IMG/VR virus record: IMGVR_UViG_3300032677_000190
Span: 1-21,436 of that record
DNA: 21,436 nt
From: a virus
Reading direction: 5' to 3' (one strand)
Positions 8,235 to 14,364 of this stretch are shown here, piece by piece (the stretch's first letter is position 1; each line of letters begins with the position of its first letter). Both the position numbers and the translations under genes were made by a program. The notes under the pieces were generated by a model. It was not told the origin of the DNA. It was given only the letters and a program-made list of their open reading frames with translations, and ran no database searches.

Positions 8235-9046
8235 TGGGATTTCCACTTAATCCACTCAATGGTAATGTAGCAACAGTAAATGGTATTACCTATACCTATA
8301 ACAGTGCTAAGACTGCTTGGTTGAGAGCCAGCACCACAGGTGCTAATCTCACTGCTAATAGCATGACATTAACATCAAATGCTATCTCTATATCTTCAAC
8401 ATCAGGGGCACTGATAGTCACAGGTGGTGCAGGCATAGGTGGCAATTTGTATGTGGCAGGATCTCTGTTTGGTAACATCACAGGTAACATCAACAGTACT
8501 GGAGGTAGTATAAATTCTAACACTGCTACGTTTAGTAATTTAATTTCAACGTCAGCAACCATTACAGGTAATATCACAGCTGGTAATGTGAATGCTACTT
8601 ATTTTGTAGGTACCCAATTACAAGGTAATCAACCTAATATCACCACATTAGCTAATATACAAATATATTCATTGGGTGTAGGAACCACTCCCTCACAGAC
8701 CCAAGGTGAAATACGTGCTACTAATGCTATCACATCATACTACTCAGATGAACGACTAAAAACACGTTTAGGTAATATTGAAAATGCCCTAGACAAAGTA
8801 GATCAAATCAGTGGATTCTATCATGAAGCTAACGATCTAGCATTAAGTTTAGGGTTTTCTAAAACACGTGAAGTTGGTGTAAGTGCGCAGGAAATACAAG
8901 CTGTGTTACCAGAAGTGGTAACACAAGCTCCAATTGATGAGCGATATTTAACAGTGCGTTATGAAAGACTAGCACCATTGTTAATTCAAGCGATCAAAGA
9001 ATTACATCAAGAAGTTAATGCTATTAAAAAACAGCTTGGTGGATAA
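8234..9046 (+). CDS. Tail fibre with S74 endosialidase-type chaperone domain
   Basis: This is a 270-residue protein. The N-terminus has the GITYTYNSAKTAWLR adaptor. The middle has the GALIVTGGAGIGGNLYVAG repeat, which also occurs several times in the fibre at 14453, and an NITGNI triplet region. Residues about 168-270 form a peptidase S74 intramolecular chaperone: SDERLK at 171-176 supplies the Ser171/Lys176 pair expected for self-cleavage, followed by VGVSAQEIQAVLPEVV, Y-L-T-V-R-Y, and a long C-terminal helix (LAPLLIQAIKELHQEVNAI) that forms a coiled coil. In this family the domain helps the trimer fold and then cuts itself off. The gene is the last in the fibre operon before the oxygenase island, and its start is coupled to the previous stop. 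Confidence 0.85.
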   Translation: MGFPLNPLNGNVATVNGITYTYNSAKTAWLRASTTGANLTANSMTLTSNAISISSTSGALIVTGGAGIGGNLYVAGSLFGNITGNINSTGGSINSNTATFSNLISTSATITGNITAGNVNATYFVGTQLQGNQPNITTLANIQIYSLGVGTTPSQTQGEIRATNAITSYYSDERLKTRLGNIENALDKVDQISGFYHEANDLALSLGFSKTREVGVSAQEIQAVLPEVVTQAPIDERYLTVRYERLAPLLIQAIKELHQEVNAIKKQLGG

Positions 9047-9047
9047 A

Positions 9048-9608
9048 ATGACTTTTGATCAATTCAAAGTCATAGACAATTTCATACCTTTATCATTACA
9101 AGAACAAATAAAGTCAACACTGCTGGGATCAAAATTTGCCTGGTACTACAATGTAGACGTGACATATGATGCTGATGCTCCGATGGATCGTAGGAATCCT
9201 GGATTTAGCTACTTGTTCAATCCAAATGATAATATAGCATCAGACATAGCAACATTAGCCTACACTGGTGCAATAACAGCAGGTATACAATACAAAAATA
9301 TCCTACAAGCTCGCGCATTCTTACAACTACCATTAAGTGAAACATTTTTAACCGCAGGTATTGATCCTTTACACATTGATACACAGACTACACATTTAGT
9401 AGTGCTGTATTATGTTATAGATTCAGATGGAGATACACTGTTAACTGACAGCACCCACTGTGATAGTTTTGAGGTTGAAGATCATACTATCATAGCACGT
9501 GTCACACCTAAACAAGGGCGTGCTGTGTTATTTGATGGCGGCTTGTACCACACAGCAGAACAACCAAAAAACAATGTTCGCTGTGTTATCAACCTGGACC
9601 TAGCTTAA
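9048..9608 (+). CDS. 2OG-Fe(II) oxygenase (prolyl-4-hydroxylase-like)
   Basis: This 186-residue protein is read from ATG 9048, one base after the preceding TAA. An in-frame ATG at 9018 lies inside the S74 gene and is less likely; GGTGG at 9038-9042 fits the 9048 start. The iron-binding triad of the double-stranded beta-helix fold is visible: H109-x-D111 (DPLHIDT) and H168 (LYHTAEQP), with R178 (NVRCVINLD) for 2-oxoglutarate. GRAVLFDGG before the distal His is typical. These enzymes hydroxylate protein side chains or small molecules with Fe(II), O2 and 2-oxoglutarate; the substrate is unknown. It sits between the S74 fibre and the Cys-tail genes, so a virion protein is a reasonable but unproven target. 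Confidence 0.8.
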   Translation: MTFDQFKVIDNFIPLSLQEQIKSTLLGSKFAWYYNVDVTYDADAPMDRRNPGFSYLFNPNDNIASDIATLAYTGAITAGIQYKNILQARAFLQLPLSETFLTAGIDPLHIDTQTTHLVVLYYVIDSDGDTLLTDSTHCDSFEVEDHTIIARVTPKQGRAVLFDGGLYHTAEQPKNNVRCVINLDLA

Positions 9609-9616
9609 AATAAATA
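9609..9616 (+). promoter_or_regulatory. Probable T4-type late promoter (AATAAATA)
   Basis: AATAAATA begins at the base after the oxygenase stop codon and differs from TATAAATA only at the first base, as does the 144 site. A start near 9622 would give a short leader with AGGAG at 9620-9624 ahead of the ATG at 9632. The sequence is AT-rich, so a chance match is possible. Confidence 0.4.
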
Positions 9617-9631
9617 AGGTAGGAGACTGAA

Positions 9632-9919
9632 ATGGCAACAACGATAGGCAACGGTATAGTAACATTTGGAGACGGAACCCGGCTGGGATCCGCTAATATC
9701 GCTTATGGTAATATCACTAACCCTAAAACCAATCTCAGTCAATTTACCAATGATTTAGGTAATTATGGTAGTTGGGTGACTGGAGCAACTATCAACACGA
9801 CCCCAGTCAGCACGGGTGCGTATGCAGATTTATGGTTGACAGTAGTAGGCACAGGTTCTAGTGCTACGCTAACTCTAAATCAAGATAACTGTAATTGTAA
9901 TTGTGCTTGTAACTGTTAG
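9632..9919 (+). CDS. Small fibre-like protein with Asn-Cys tail, copy 1
   Basis: This is a 95-residue protein. Residues 1-46 share a conserved block with the next two genes: IGNGIVTFGDGT, then a variable linker, NLSQFTNDLGNYG. Both pieces resemble phage tail-fibre motifs (FxDGTxxxxA and PTxLSxFTNDxGY). Residues 47-84 are unlike the other copies. The C-terminus from 85 is D-N-C-N-C-N-C-A-C-N-C, with cysteines at 87, 89, 91, 93 and 95, the last being the terminal residue. There is no other Cys and no signal peptide. All Cys codons are TGT. AGGAG lies 7 bases before the ATG. The tail could hold metal, form disulfides or be modified by the nearby radical SAM enzyme. I know of no named family with this ending. 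Confidence 0.8.
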   Translation: MATTIGNGIVTFGDGTRLGSANIAYGNITNPKTNLSQFTNDLGNYGSWVTGATINTTPVSTGAYADLWLTVVGTGSSATLTLNQDNCNCNCACNC

Positions 9920-9927
9920 GAACAATA

Positions 9928-10206
9928 ATGTCAACTACATTAGGTAATGGGATAGTAACTTTTGGAGATGGAACTAGCTTACACAGTTCACAGATCCAGC
10001 TGGCTAATGTAAGTGGAGTGCCAACGAACCTCAGCAGTTTTACTAATAATCTAGGTAACTATGGTGGGTTCTTTGACAGCACTTATTTCAGTGCTACAAA
10101 GTCAGGCAATGCTGGAGGTGGTGAGTATGGCCCAAGATTTTTATATTGGAACGGAAGTCAATTACAGATAACAGCCAGTAACTGTAATTGTAATTGTAAC
10201 TGTTAG
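9928..10206 (+). CDS. Small fibre-like protein with Asn-Cys tail, copy 2
   Basis: This is a 92-residue paralogue of the preceding gene. The N-terminal block is nearly the same (LGNGIVTFGDGTSL...NLSSFTNNLGNYG, residues 5-46). The middle (47-84) is different and includes a Gly-rich NAGGGEYGPR stretch and FLYWNGSQLQ. The tail is N-C-N-C-N-C-N-C, with cysteines at 86, 88, 90 and 92 and none elsewhere. The AGGA ribosome site overlaps the TAG stop of copy 1, 8 bases before this ATG, so translation is probably coupled. The pattern is a conserved head and tail around a divergent middle, which suggests a common attachment and a common tail function with variable surface sequence. Confidence 0.8.
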   Translation: MSTTLGNGIVTFGDGTSLHSSQIQLANVSGVPTNLSSFTNNLGNYGGFFDSTYFSATKSGNAGGGEYGPRFLYWNGSQLQITASNCNCNCNC

Positions 10207-10214
10207 GATAGAGC

Positions 10215-10544
10215 ATGTCAGAAATATTAGGCAATGGCAGTATTACATTTGGTGACGGGACTACGATGAGCAGTGCCATCGTCCCTTGGACTAATTTAAC
10301 CAATAAACCAACACAGTTAAGCCAATTTACCAATGACCTAGGTAACTACGGCAATTTTATAACTATTGCTAATATACAACAAGGTAGCCCAGGATATTAC
10401 GACAATCCCAACGGAGCCATTAATGCCTGTGGCAGTGGTCGTGGCGGTATAGGTCACTTGACCAGCGGTAGTTGGGGGCTTGAATGGAATAGCAATCTTA
10501 TCAAGCTGGCCTGTTATAATTGTAATTGTGCTTGTAACTGTTAA
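10215..10544 (+). CDS. Small fibre-like protein with Asn-Cys tail, copy 3
   Basis: This is the 109-residue third member. The head is LGNGSITFGDGTTM...WTNLTNKPTQLSQFTNDLGNYG (residues 5-46), the fullest match to the phage-fibre 'LTNKPTxLSxFTND' motif. The middle is longest here (47-98) and contains NACGSGRGGIGH, whose Cys72 is the only Cys outside a tail among the three proteins. The ending is A-C-Y-N-C-N-C-A-C-N-C, with cysteines at 100, 103, 105, 107 and 109. The last 26 coding-end bases are identical to those of copy 1 (9893-9918 and 10518-10543). A TTAGGA at the end of copy 2 serves as its ribosome site. The three genes form one cistron group, probably transcribed from the 9609 promoter. 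Confidence 0.8.
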   Translation: MSEILGNGSITFGDGTTMSSAIVPWTNLTNKPTQLSQFTNDLGNYGNFITIANIQQGSPGYYDNPNGAINACGSGRGGIGHLTSGSWGLEWNSNLIKLACYNCNCACNC

Positions 10545-10555
10545 AAAATAGGTAC

Positions 10556-10571
10556 ATCTTAACAATAAGAT
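10556..10571 (+). other. Short hairpin in the spacer before the 254-residue gene
   Basis: ATCTTA (10556-10561) pairs with TAAGAT (10566-10571) around a 4-base loop, followed by an alternating TA run and the AAAGGA ribosome site of the next gene. The stem is only 6 bp and AT-rich, so it may have no function. No ATAAATA-type promoter is present in this 52-base spacer. Confidence 0.25.
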
Positions 10572-10596
10572 ATATATATATTAAAGGACTTGTAGT

Positions 10597-11361
10597 ATGG
10601 ATTTTTATGCATTAACCACAAATAGAGATTTACCAACAAATGACATCACCATCACTGGAGATACATTAACCATCAACATTGTTGATTCTACTATGGCCAA
10701 TATATTTGGTAATACTAGTACCAGTGATAGTTTTAGTCTGAGTAGTTTGGTAACAGATTATGCCCAAGACCATGGATGTATAGCTATAATTCCACAAGGT
10801 ATGCAGGCTAATGCTAGAATGATGATTATAGAAACTACACAATTAAGTTATCCAGAACGTGCTACTCCAGGGGACAGTTACACATCATATCAAACCACTC
10901 CTGGTAAAAACTATGCTGGTAGTCCTTATAGTGTTATTGACAGTAGATATCGTTCATACGGATATGTTTATATCTTAACCCCAACAGCAACTTGTTCAGT
11001 AGATGATTGTACGGTTATTTACAGAGCTGCCAATGCTAATGTAGTAATGAATGGATCTACCATATCACCTATAGACACTATAGAGTCAACACATGCATTC
11101 CTACACAATTGGTTACCAATTACTATCACAGGTGCTGCAACAATCACAGCAGGATCAACGGCTACTTATACAGTTACAGGCACAGCTAACACCACAGTGT
11201 ATTTGTCTACAGACATTGGTGTAATTAATCGTAGTCGTGTTACAGAAAGCAAAACATTCCAATTGGATACTACTGGTCTTGAAGCTGGAGAAACTGTGAC
11301 TATCAAAGCTGGTTACAAGTATTGGAGCGGTGTGACTAAAATGGTGATCACACTTGAATAA
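10597..11361 (+). CDS. Unrecognised protein with Ig-like C-terminus
   Basis: This is a 254-residue protein preceded by AAAGGA. Residues about 165-254 have the alternation of an Ig-like/invasin-type beta sandwich: ITAGSTATYTVTGTANTTVYLS, then TFQLDTTGLEAGETVTIKAGY and a final KMVITLE strand. The first 160 residues are not recognised; they include IAIIPQGMQANARMMIIETTQ, a Tyr/Ser/Gly-rich stretch (about 85-125) and two close cysteines in TCSVDDC. Its 3' end overlaps the start of the next oxygenase by 8 bases, and that gene is coupled to the radical SAM gene, so all three are probably made from one message. It may be a virion protein that is the client of the two enzymes. That is inference from position only. 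Confidence 0.65.
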   Translation: MDFYALTTNRDLPTNDITITGDTLTINIVDSTMANIFGNTSTSDSFSLSSLVTDYAQDHGCIAIIPQGMQANARMMIIETTQLSYPERATPGDSYTSYQTTPGKNYAGSPYSVIDSRYRSYGYVYILTPTATCSVDDCTVIYRAANANVVMNGSTISPIDTIESTHAFLHNWLPITITGAATITAGSTATYTVTGTANTTVYLSTDIGVINRSRVTESKTFQLDTTGLEAGETVTIKAGYKYWSGVTKMVITLE

Positions 11362-11992
11362 CATAGTTTCACTATGGCCGACTAATGTTCTTTATGAAGC
11401 ACAAGCACCTGAAGCTACACAGGAATTTTTATCTGAAATCTTAGCCATTGGCGAAGAGTATGAAGCAGCTCATCCAGAAGCACATGTGCCAGCGGCCATG
11501 CGCACGAACAAAGAAAACGTTTACAACTTATTAGCAGATCCTCGCCCAGCATGTCAACTATTTAAACAGATGCTAAAGTCACGTATGCTAGACCTAGCAA
11601 GAGCAGAAGGATTTTTAAACAGTGTAGCGTTTGAAGCAGTAACTAGCCTGCGTAAGTTTGCGCCAGGAGAATATGCCAAACCACACAATCATCGCAGTGT
11701 TGACTATGTGGCAGTGTTGTGGATAGCCTTAGAAGACACAGACCCACCAAATAACAACACACATCAACGAATGACGGGTAATCGTTTACATTTAATTGAT
11801 CCAATGCCCTCACGCAGTCGTTTCTTAAACCATACCATGTTGTTTCCCATCAGCCCACGTGCTGGTACACTGCTGATACACCCAGCATCAACATTCCATA
11901 CCACAGAAGCTAATCTAGGTTCAGTTGATACTATAGCATTGGCTACTAACATTAAAGTTGTTGATCCAGCTAGGAACTATGTAACCTTATAA
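11354..11992 (+). CDS. 2OG-Fe(II) oxygenase, PF13759-like
   Basis: The product is 212 residues if it starts at TTG 11354, which overlaps the previous gene by 8 bases. GGTG at 11343-11346 is a usable ribosome site, and the family usually begins close to the 'LWPT' motif seen at residues 7-10. The core matches the putative 2OG-Fe(II) oxygenase family PF13759: HNH at 111-113, a following SVDYVAVLWIALEDTD strand, HLIDP at 146-150, a GTLLIHPAST strand and the distal His182 (TFHTTEAN). The usual Arg of the last strand is not obvious, since ALATNIKV takes its place. The stop overlaps the radical SAM start (TAATG), so the two are made together. The substrate is unknown; protein hydroxylation is the usual guess. 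Confidence 0.75.
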   Translation: MNNIVSLWPTNVLYEAQAPEATQEFLSEILAIGEEYEAAHPEAHVPAAMRTNKENVYNLLADPRPACQLFKQMLKSRMLDLARAEGFLNSVAFEAVTSLRKFAPGEYAKPHNHRSVDYVAVLWIALEDTDPPNNNTHQRMTGNRLHLIDPMPSRSRFLNHTMLFPISPRAGTLLIHPASTFHTTEANLGSVDTIALATNIKVVDPARNYVTL

Positions 11993-13341
11993 TGGCTAAG
12001 TTTACTATCCGTGCAGTTAAACCTATCACTAACGAAGAACACACATTTGTCTATGATAATCTAACATCTGAAATATTTGATGAACAGGGCAATTTAATCA
12101 AAGTTAAAAGTGATGAACAACCTAATTACAATGCTGTGTTTGCTACAAGCCAAGCAACTCCAGCAGGTAAAACAAAAGATATTAAAGTGTTAAAAATACA
12201 ACTAGGACTTAGTTGTAACTATGAGTGCGTTTACTGTAGTCAGAGATTTGTGCCGCGTGCTGATGAAACCAATAAAGATGATGTAGGCCCTTTCCTAGAA
12301 GAATTACCAAATTGGTTCCACCCTACAGATGATGTCAAAGTAGAATTTTGGGGAGGAGAACCTTTCGTCTATTGGAAAACCCTTAAACCATTGGCAGAAG
12401 GTATTCGTGCCAGATATCCCACTGCTAGATTTGGCATAGTTACCAATGGCACAGTATTAGATTTAGAAAAGAATGCTTGGTTAGACGAACTAGGATTTAC
12501 AGTGGGCATCAGTCACGATGGCCCTGGATACCATGCCAGAGGGTTAGATCCGTTTGATAACCCAGAACAGCTTGAGATGATTTTAGATCTGTGGCATAGG
12601 TTAGGCTCCCAAGGGCGTATGAGTTTTAATGCTATGATACACAAAAATAACGCTAGTCGCGGTGCTATAGTTGAGTGGTTTAAACAACGACTAGGATTTG
12701 ACGTGCCCATTGGCGAAGGTGGGTTTATTGACCCATACGATGAAGGTGGTGCTAGTGTTTGTATGACTGAAGCTGCGGATCATATTAATTATCGTAGTGC
12801 TAGTTTTGGTGAACTGCGCAAAGGACAAGCCAGTCATATAGACGCAGTTAACCGTAAGATTAATGATTTTATCAAAAGTATAGTAACACGTCGTCCCGCT
12901 ACGGCACTAGGACAAAAATGTGGTATGGATCGTGCGGACAATATTGCTGTAGATTTAAAAGGACAAGTGCTGACCTGTCAAAATGTATCAGCTGTAGCTA
13001 CTAGTTTTAACGGTGCTAGTCATCTAATAGGTAATGTAGCTGACTTTGACAATATTAAACTTACCACATCAACACATTGGAGTCATAGAGCTGAATGCCC
13101 TAACTGCCCTGTGCTACAACTTTGTCACGGTAGTTGTATGTTTTTAGCAGGCGACATGTGGGAACTAGCTTGTGATAACTCATATAGCGACAATATTCCA
13201 TTCTTTATGAGTGCTTGGGAAATATTAACAGGAACTATTCCCTACTATATTGATGGCCCACAAGCAGATGCACGCAAAGACATCATTGGTGCTGTTAATG
13301 GTGTACCTAAAAAGAAAGTTATTCCTATTCTAAGCGTCTAG
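11992..13341 (+). CDS. Radical SAM/SPASM enzyme, sulfatase-maturase or peptide-maturase type
   Basis: This is a 449-residue protein. An N-terminal extension (1-65) precedes the radical SAM core, with C75-x3-C79-x2-C82 for the SAM-binding 4Fe-4S cluster and GGEP at 121-124. The C-terminal SPASM domain is complete: C310-x13-G324-x4-C329, then C369-x2-C372-x5-C378-x3-C382, then C394, the pattern that binds two auxiliary 4Fe-4S clusters in anaerobic sulfatase maturases and RiPP enzymes. Members oxidise or cross-link Cys, Ser or other side chains of proteins or peptides. The start is coupled to the upstream oxygenase, and the Cys-tail genes end about 1.4 kb upstream. No recognisable peptide-binding RRE domain is seen in the N-terminal extension, though I cannot exclude one. 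The last 17 bases overlap a convergent gene. All metal ligands are intact, so the enzyme is probably active. Confidence 0.88.
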   Translation: MAKFTIRAVKPITNEEHTFVYDNLTSEIFDEQGNLIKVKSDEQPNYNAVFATSQATPAGKTKDIKVLKIQLGLSCNYECVYCSQRFVPRADETNKDDVGPFLEELPNWFHPTDDVKVEFWGGEPFVYWKTLKPLAEGIRARYPTARFGIVTNGTVLDLEKNAWLDELGFTVGISHDGPGYHARGLDPFDNPEQLEMILDLWHRLGSQGRMSFNAMIHKNNASRGAIVEWFKQRLGFDVPIGEGGFIDPYDEGGASVCMTEAADHINYRSASFGELRKGQASHIDAVNRKINDFIKSIVTRRPATALGQKCGMDRADNIAVDLKGQVLTCQNVSAVATSFNGASHLIGNVADFDNIKLTTSTHWSHRAECPNCPVLQLCHGSCMFLAGDMWELACDNSYSDNIPFFMSAWEILTGTIPYYIDGPQADARKDIIGAVNGVPKKKVIPILSV

Positions 13342-13765
13342 CCCAAGGATTAATACTGACCGCAATGCGGGTTCCTGTGTATGGGTCAACTTTGTGCATT
13401 AACCCTGCACTAAACAATACCAATCTATTTTCCACTGGGCGTATTATTTCGCTATTTGAAATAAATTCTCCCCCTGCTAGGTCTTGTATTTTAGCATAAT
13501 AGACCATACTGCACAACGGTAATTCTAACTGGCCTGATGTATGAAATAATTTTTCGTCTTTGTCTGTGTGCCAATCTAATCCCTGTTGATTACTATTACA
13601 CCAATACTCATAGCCAATCATACTAGATAAATCAATATATTGACCAGCAATAGCTAATAATGGCTGTAACGGACTACTGCCTTCAACCCAGCCATCAGTT
13701 TGAATATAATCTAAGACTTTTTGATTGTCGTTGTCAGATAATACATTATCTAAAACCACTAACAT
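13325..13765 (-). CDS. 2OG-Fe(II) oxygenase
   Basis: This is a 146-residue minus-strand protein, compact for the family. The iron triad is clear: H66-x-D68 (LDWHTDKD) and H124 (GLMHKVDP), with R133 (GTRIAVSINPW) for 2-oxoglutarate. LAGGEF at 96-101 is the usual strand between them. Its ATG lies inside the last codons of the upstream oxygenase (7-base overlap), so the two are co-translated. The 3' end overlaps the radical SAM gene by 17 bases in convergent orientation. It is only distantly similar by eye to the other three oxygenases here, so it is not a recent duplicate. The substrate is unknown. Confidence 0.8.
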   Translation of the reverse strand: MLVVLDNVLSDNDNQKVLDYIQTDGWVEGSSPLQPLLAIAGQYIDLSSMIGYEYWCNSNQQGLDWHTDKDEKLFHTSGQLELPLCSMVYYAKIQDLAGGEFISNSEIIRPVENRLVLFSAGLMHKVDPYTGTRIAVSINPWARRLE

Positions 13766-14301
13766 TTATTAAACACCATGGCCAAAGTAAATCTATAATG
13801 TGGTGCAGTATGTGATTGCGGGCGTATAGTGTGCGGAATCGTAGCATCAAACACAGTGATACGACCTGGAGTATATGGGGTAGCTAACACAATATTTTTT
13901 TCTGTTTCATCAAAAAACAGTGTTTCGCCATACCAGCAGTTATTCCAATGTAGATTAGCATAGTATAGCACAACTTTGTCTTCTGGGTGAGTGTGAACAA
14001 AGTGTGTGTCGCTTGGGGTGGAGAGATTTAATACTACCTTGCTGATTTTGTAATCATTTATTTCTTGTTGAACGGGAGACCTTGCAATTTTTTCTAATAA
14101 TTTCAAATAATCTAAATCTGCTTGATTAAATTCAGAATATAGATATTTGTGCTGTTGACGTTCTATACTATCTCCATCAGTCCACCCAATACTAAATTTA
14201 GCCTTAGTTACCGCGTCATATAGAAATTCTCTATAGTGTAGGTCAAAAACATCGTCGTATACGACGATTTTCTTACCCAAATCAACTGTATATTCTTTCA
14301 T
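13759..14301 (-). CDS. 2OG-Fe(II) oxygenase
   Basis: This is a 180-residue minus-strand protein. The proximal ligands lie in VHTHPED (H103, H105, E107); either an H-x-E pair at 105/107 or H103 must act, since no plain H-x-D is present. VVLYYANLHWNN, YGETLFFDE, PGRITVFDATIPH with H157 and HYRFTLA with R170 follow in family order. There is no ribosome site before the ATG. A consensus promoter lies at 14307-14336, so its transcript may start at or next to the start codon. The gene heads a two-oxygenase minus-strand unit set between plus-strand fibre and accessory genes, like an inserted moron. The substrate is unknown. Confidence 0.8.
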   Translation of the reverse strand: MKEYTVDLGKKIVVYDDVFDLHYREFLYDAVTKAKFSIGWTDGDSIERQQHKYLYSEFNQADLDYLKLLEKIARSPVQQEINDYKISKVVLNLSTPSDTHFVHTHPEDKVVLYYANLHWNNCWYGETLFFDETEKNIVLATPYTPGRITVFDATIPHTIRPQSHTAPHYRFTLAMVFNKC

Positions 14302-14306
14302 AGTTT

Positions 14307-14336
14307 ATTATACTATAAATCACTATATTATGTCAA
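14307..14336 (-). promoter_or_regulatory. Consensus sigma70-type promoter
   Basis: On the minus strand TTGACA (14336-14331) is followed after 18 bases by TATAAT (14312-14307), both hexamers exact. Transcription is expected about 7 bases downstream, at 14300-14301, which is the first base of the oxygenase ATG. Host RNA polymerase could read it without phage late factors. Confidence 0.75.
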
Positions 14337-14356
14337 ATTTTTTTTTGGCTATCTCG

Positions 14357-14364
14357 TATAAATA
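14357..14364 (+). promoter_or_regulatory. T4-type late promoter, exact TATAAATA
   Basis: TATAAATA at 14357-14364, followed by C, is the full T4 late consensus, read by RNA polymerase with a gp55-type sigma factor. It points to the long tail fibre gene, as expected for a late product. A start near 14370 gives a leader of about 80 bases. Confidence 0.85.

Larger units (their letters stand above)
9632..10544 (+). repeat. Tandem triplication of Asn-Cys-tail genes with hexamer arrays
   Basis: Three paralogous genes lie head to tail with 8-base gaps. Each ends in an in-frame hexamer array of the type AAYTGT: 9887-9916, 10180-10203 and 10518-10541. In copies 1 and 3 one unit is replaced by GCTTGT (Ala-Cys). 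The array sequence is better conserved between copies than the gene middles, consistent with recent copying or gene conversion at the 3' ends. Confidence 0.75.

Noticed and set aside
9018-9047. Earlier ATG for the first oxygenase
   Set aside because: It lies inside the S74 gene; ATG 9048 begins one base after the stop and starts exactly at the family's usual N-terminus.
9887-10541. Hexamer arrays considered as a CRISPR or iteron-type DNA element
   Set aside because: Units are only 6 bases, have no spacers, stay in frame with conserved genes and end exactly at stop codons, so they are coding.
9632-10544. Diversity-generating retroelement cassette explaining the variable middles
   Set aside because: No reverse transcriptase, template repeat or adenine-biased variation is visible in the window.
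10094-10565. Minus-strand frames across the Asn-Cys tail arrays
   Set aside because: They result from reading the hexamer repeat backwards (Asn-Tyr and Thr-Ile runs); no supporting signals.
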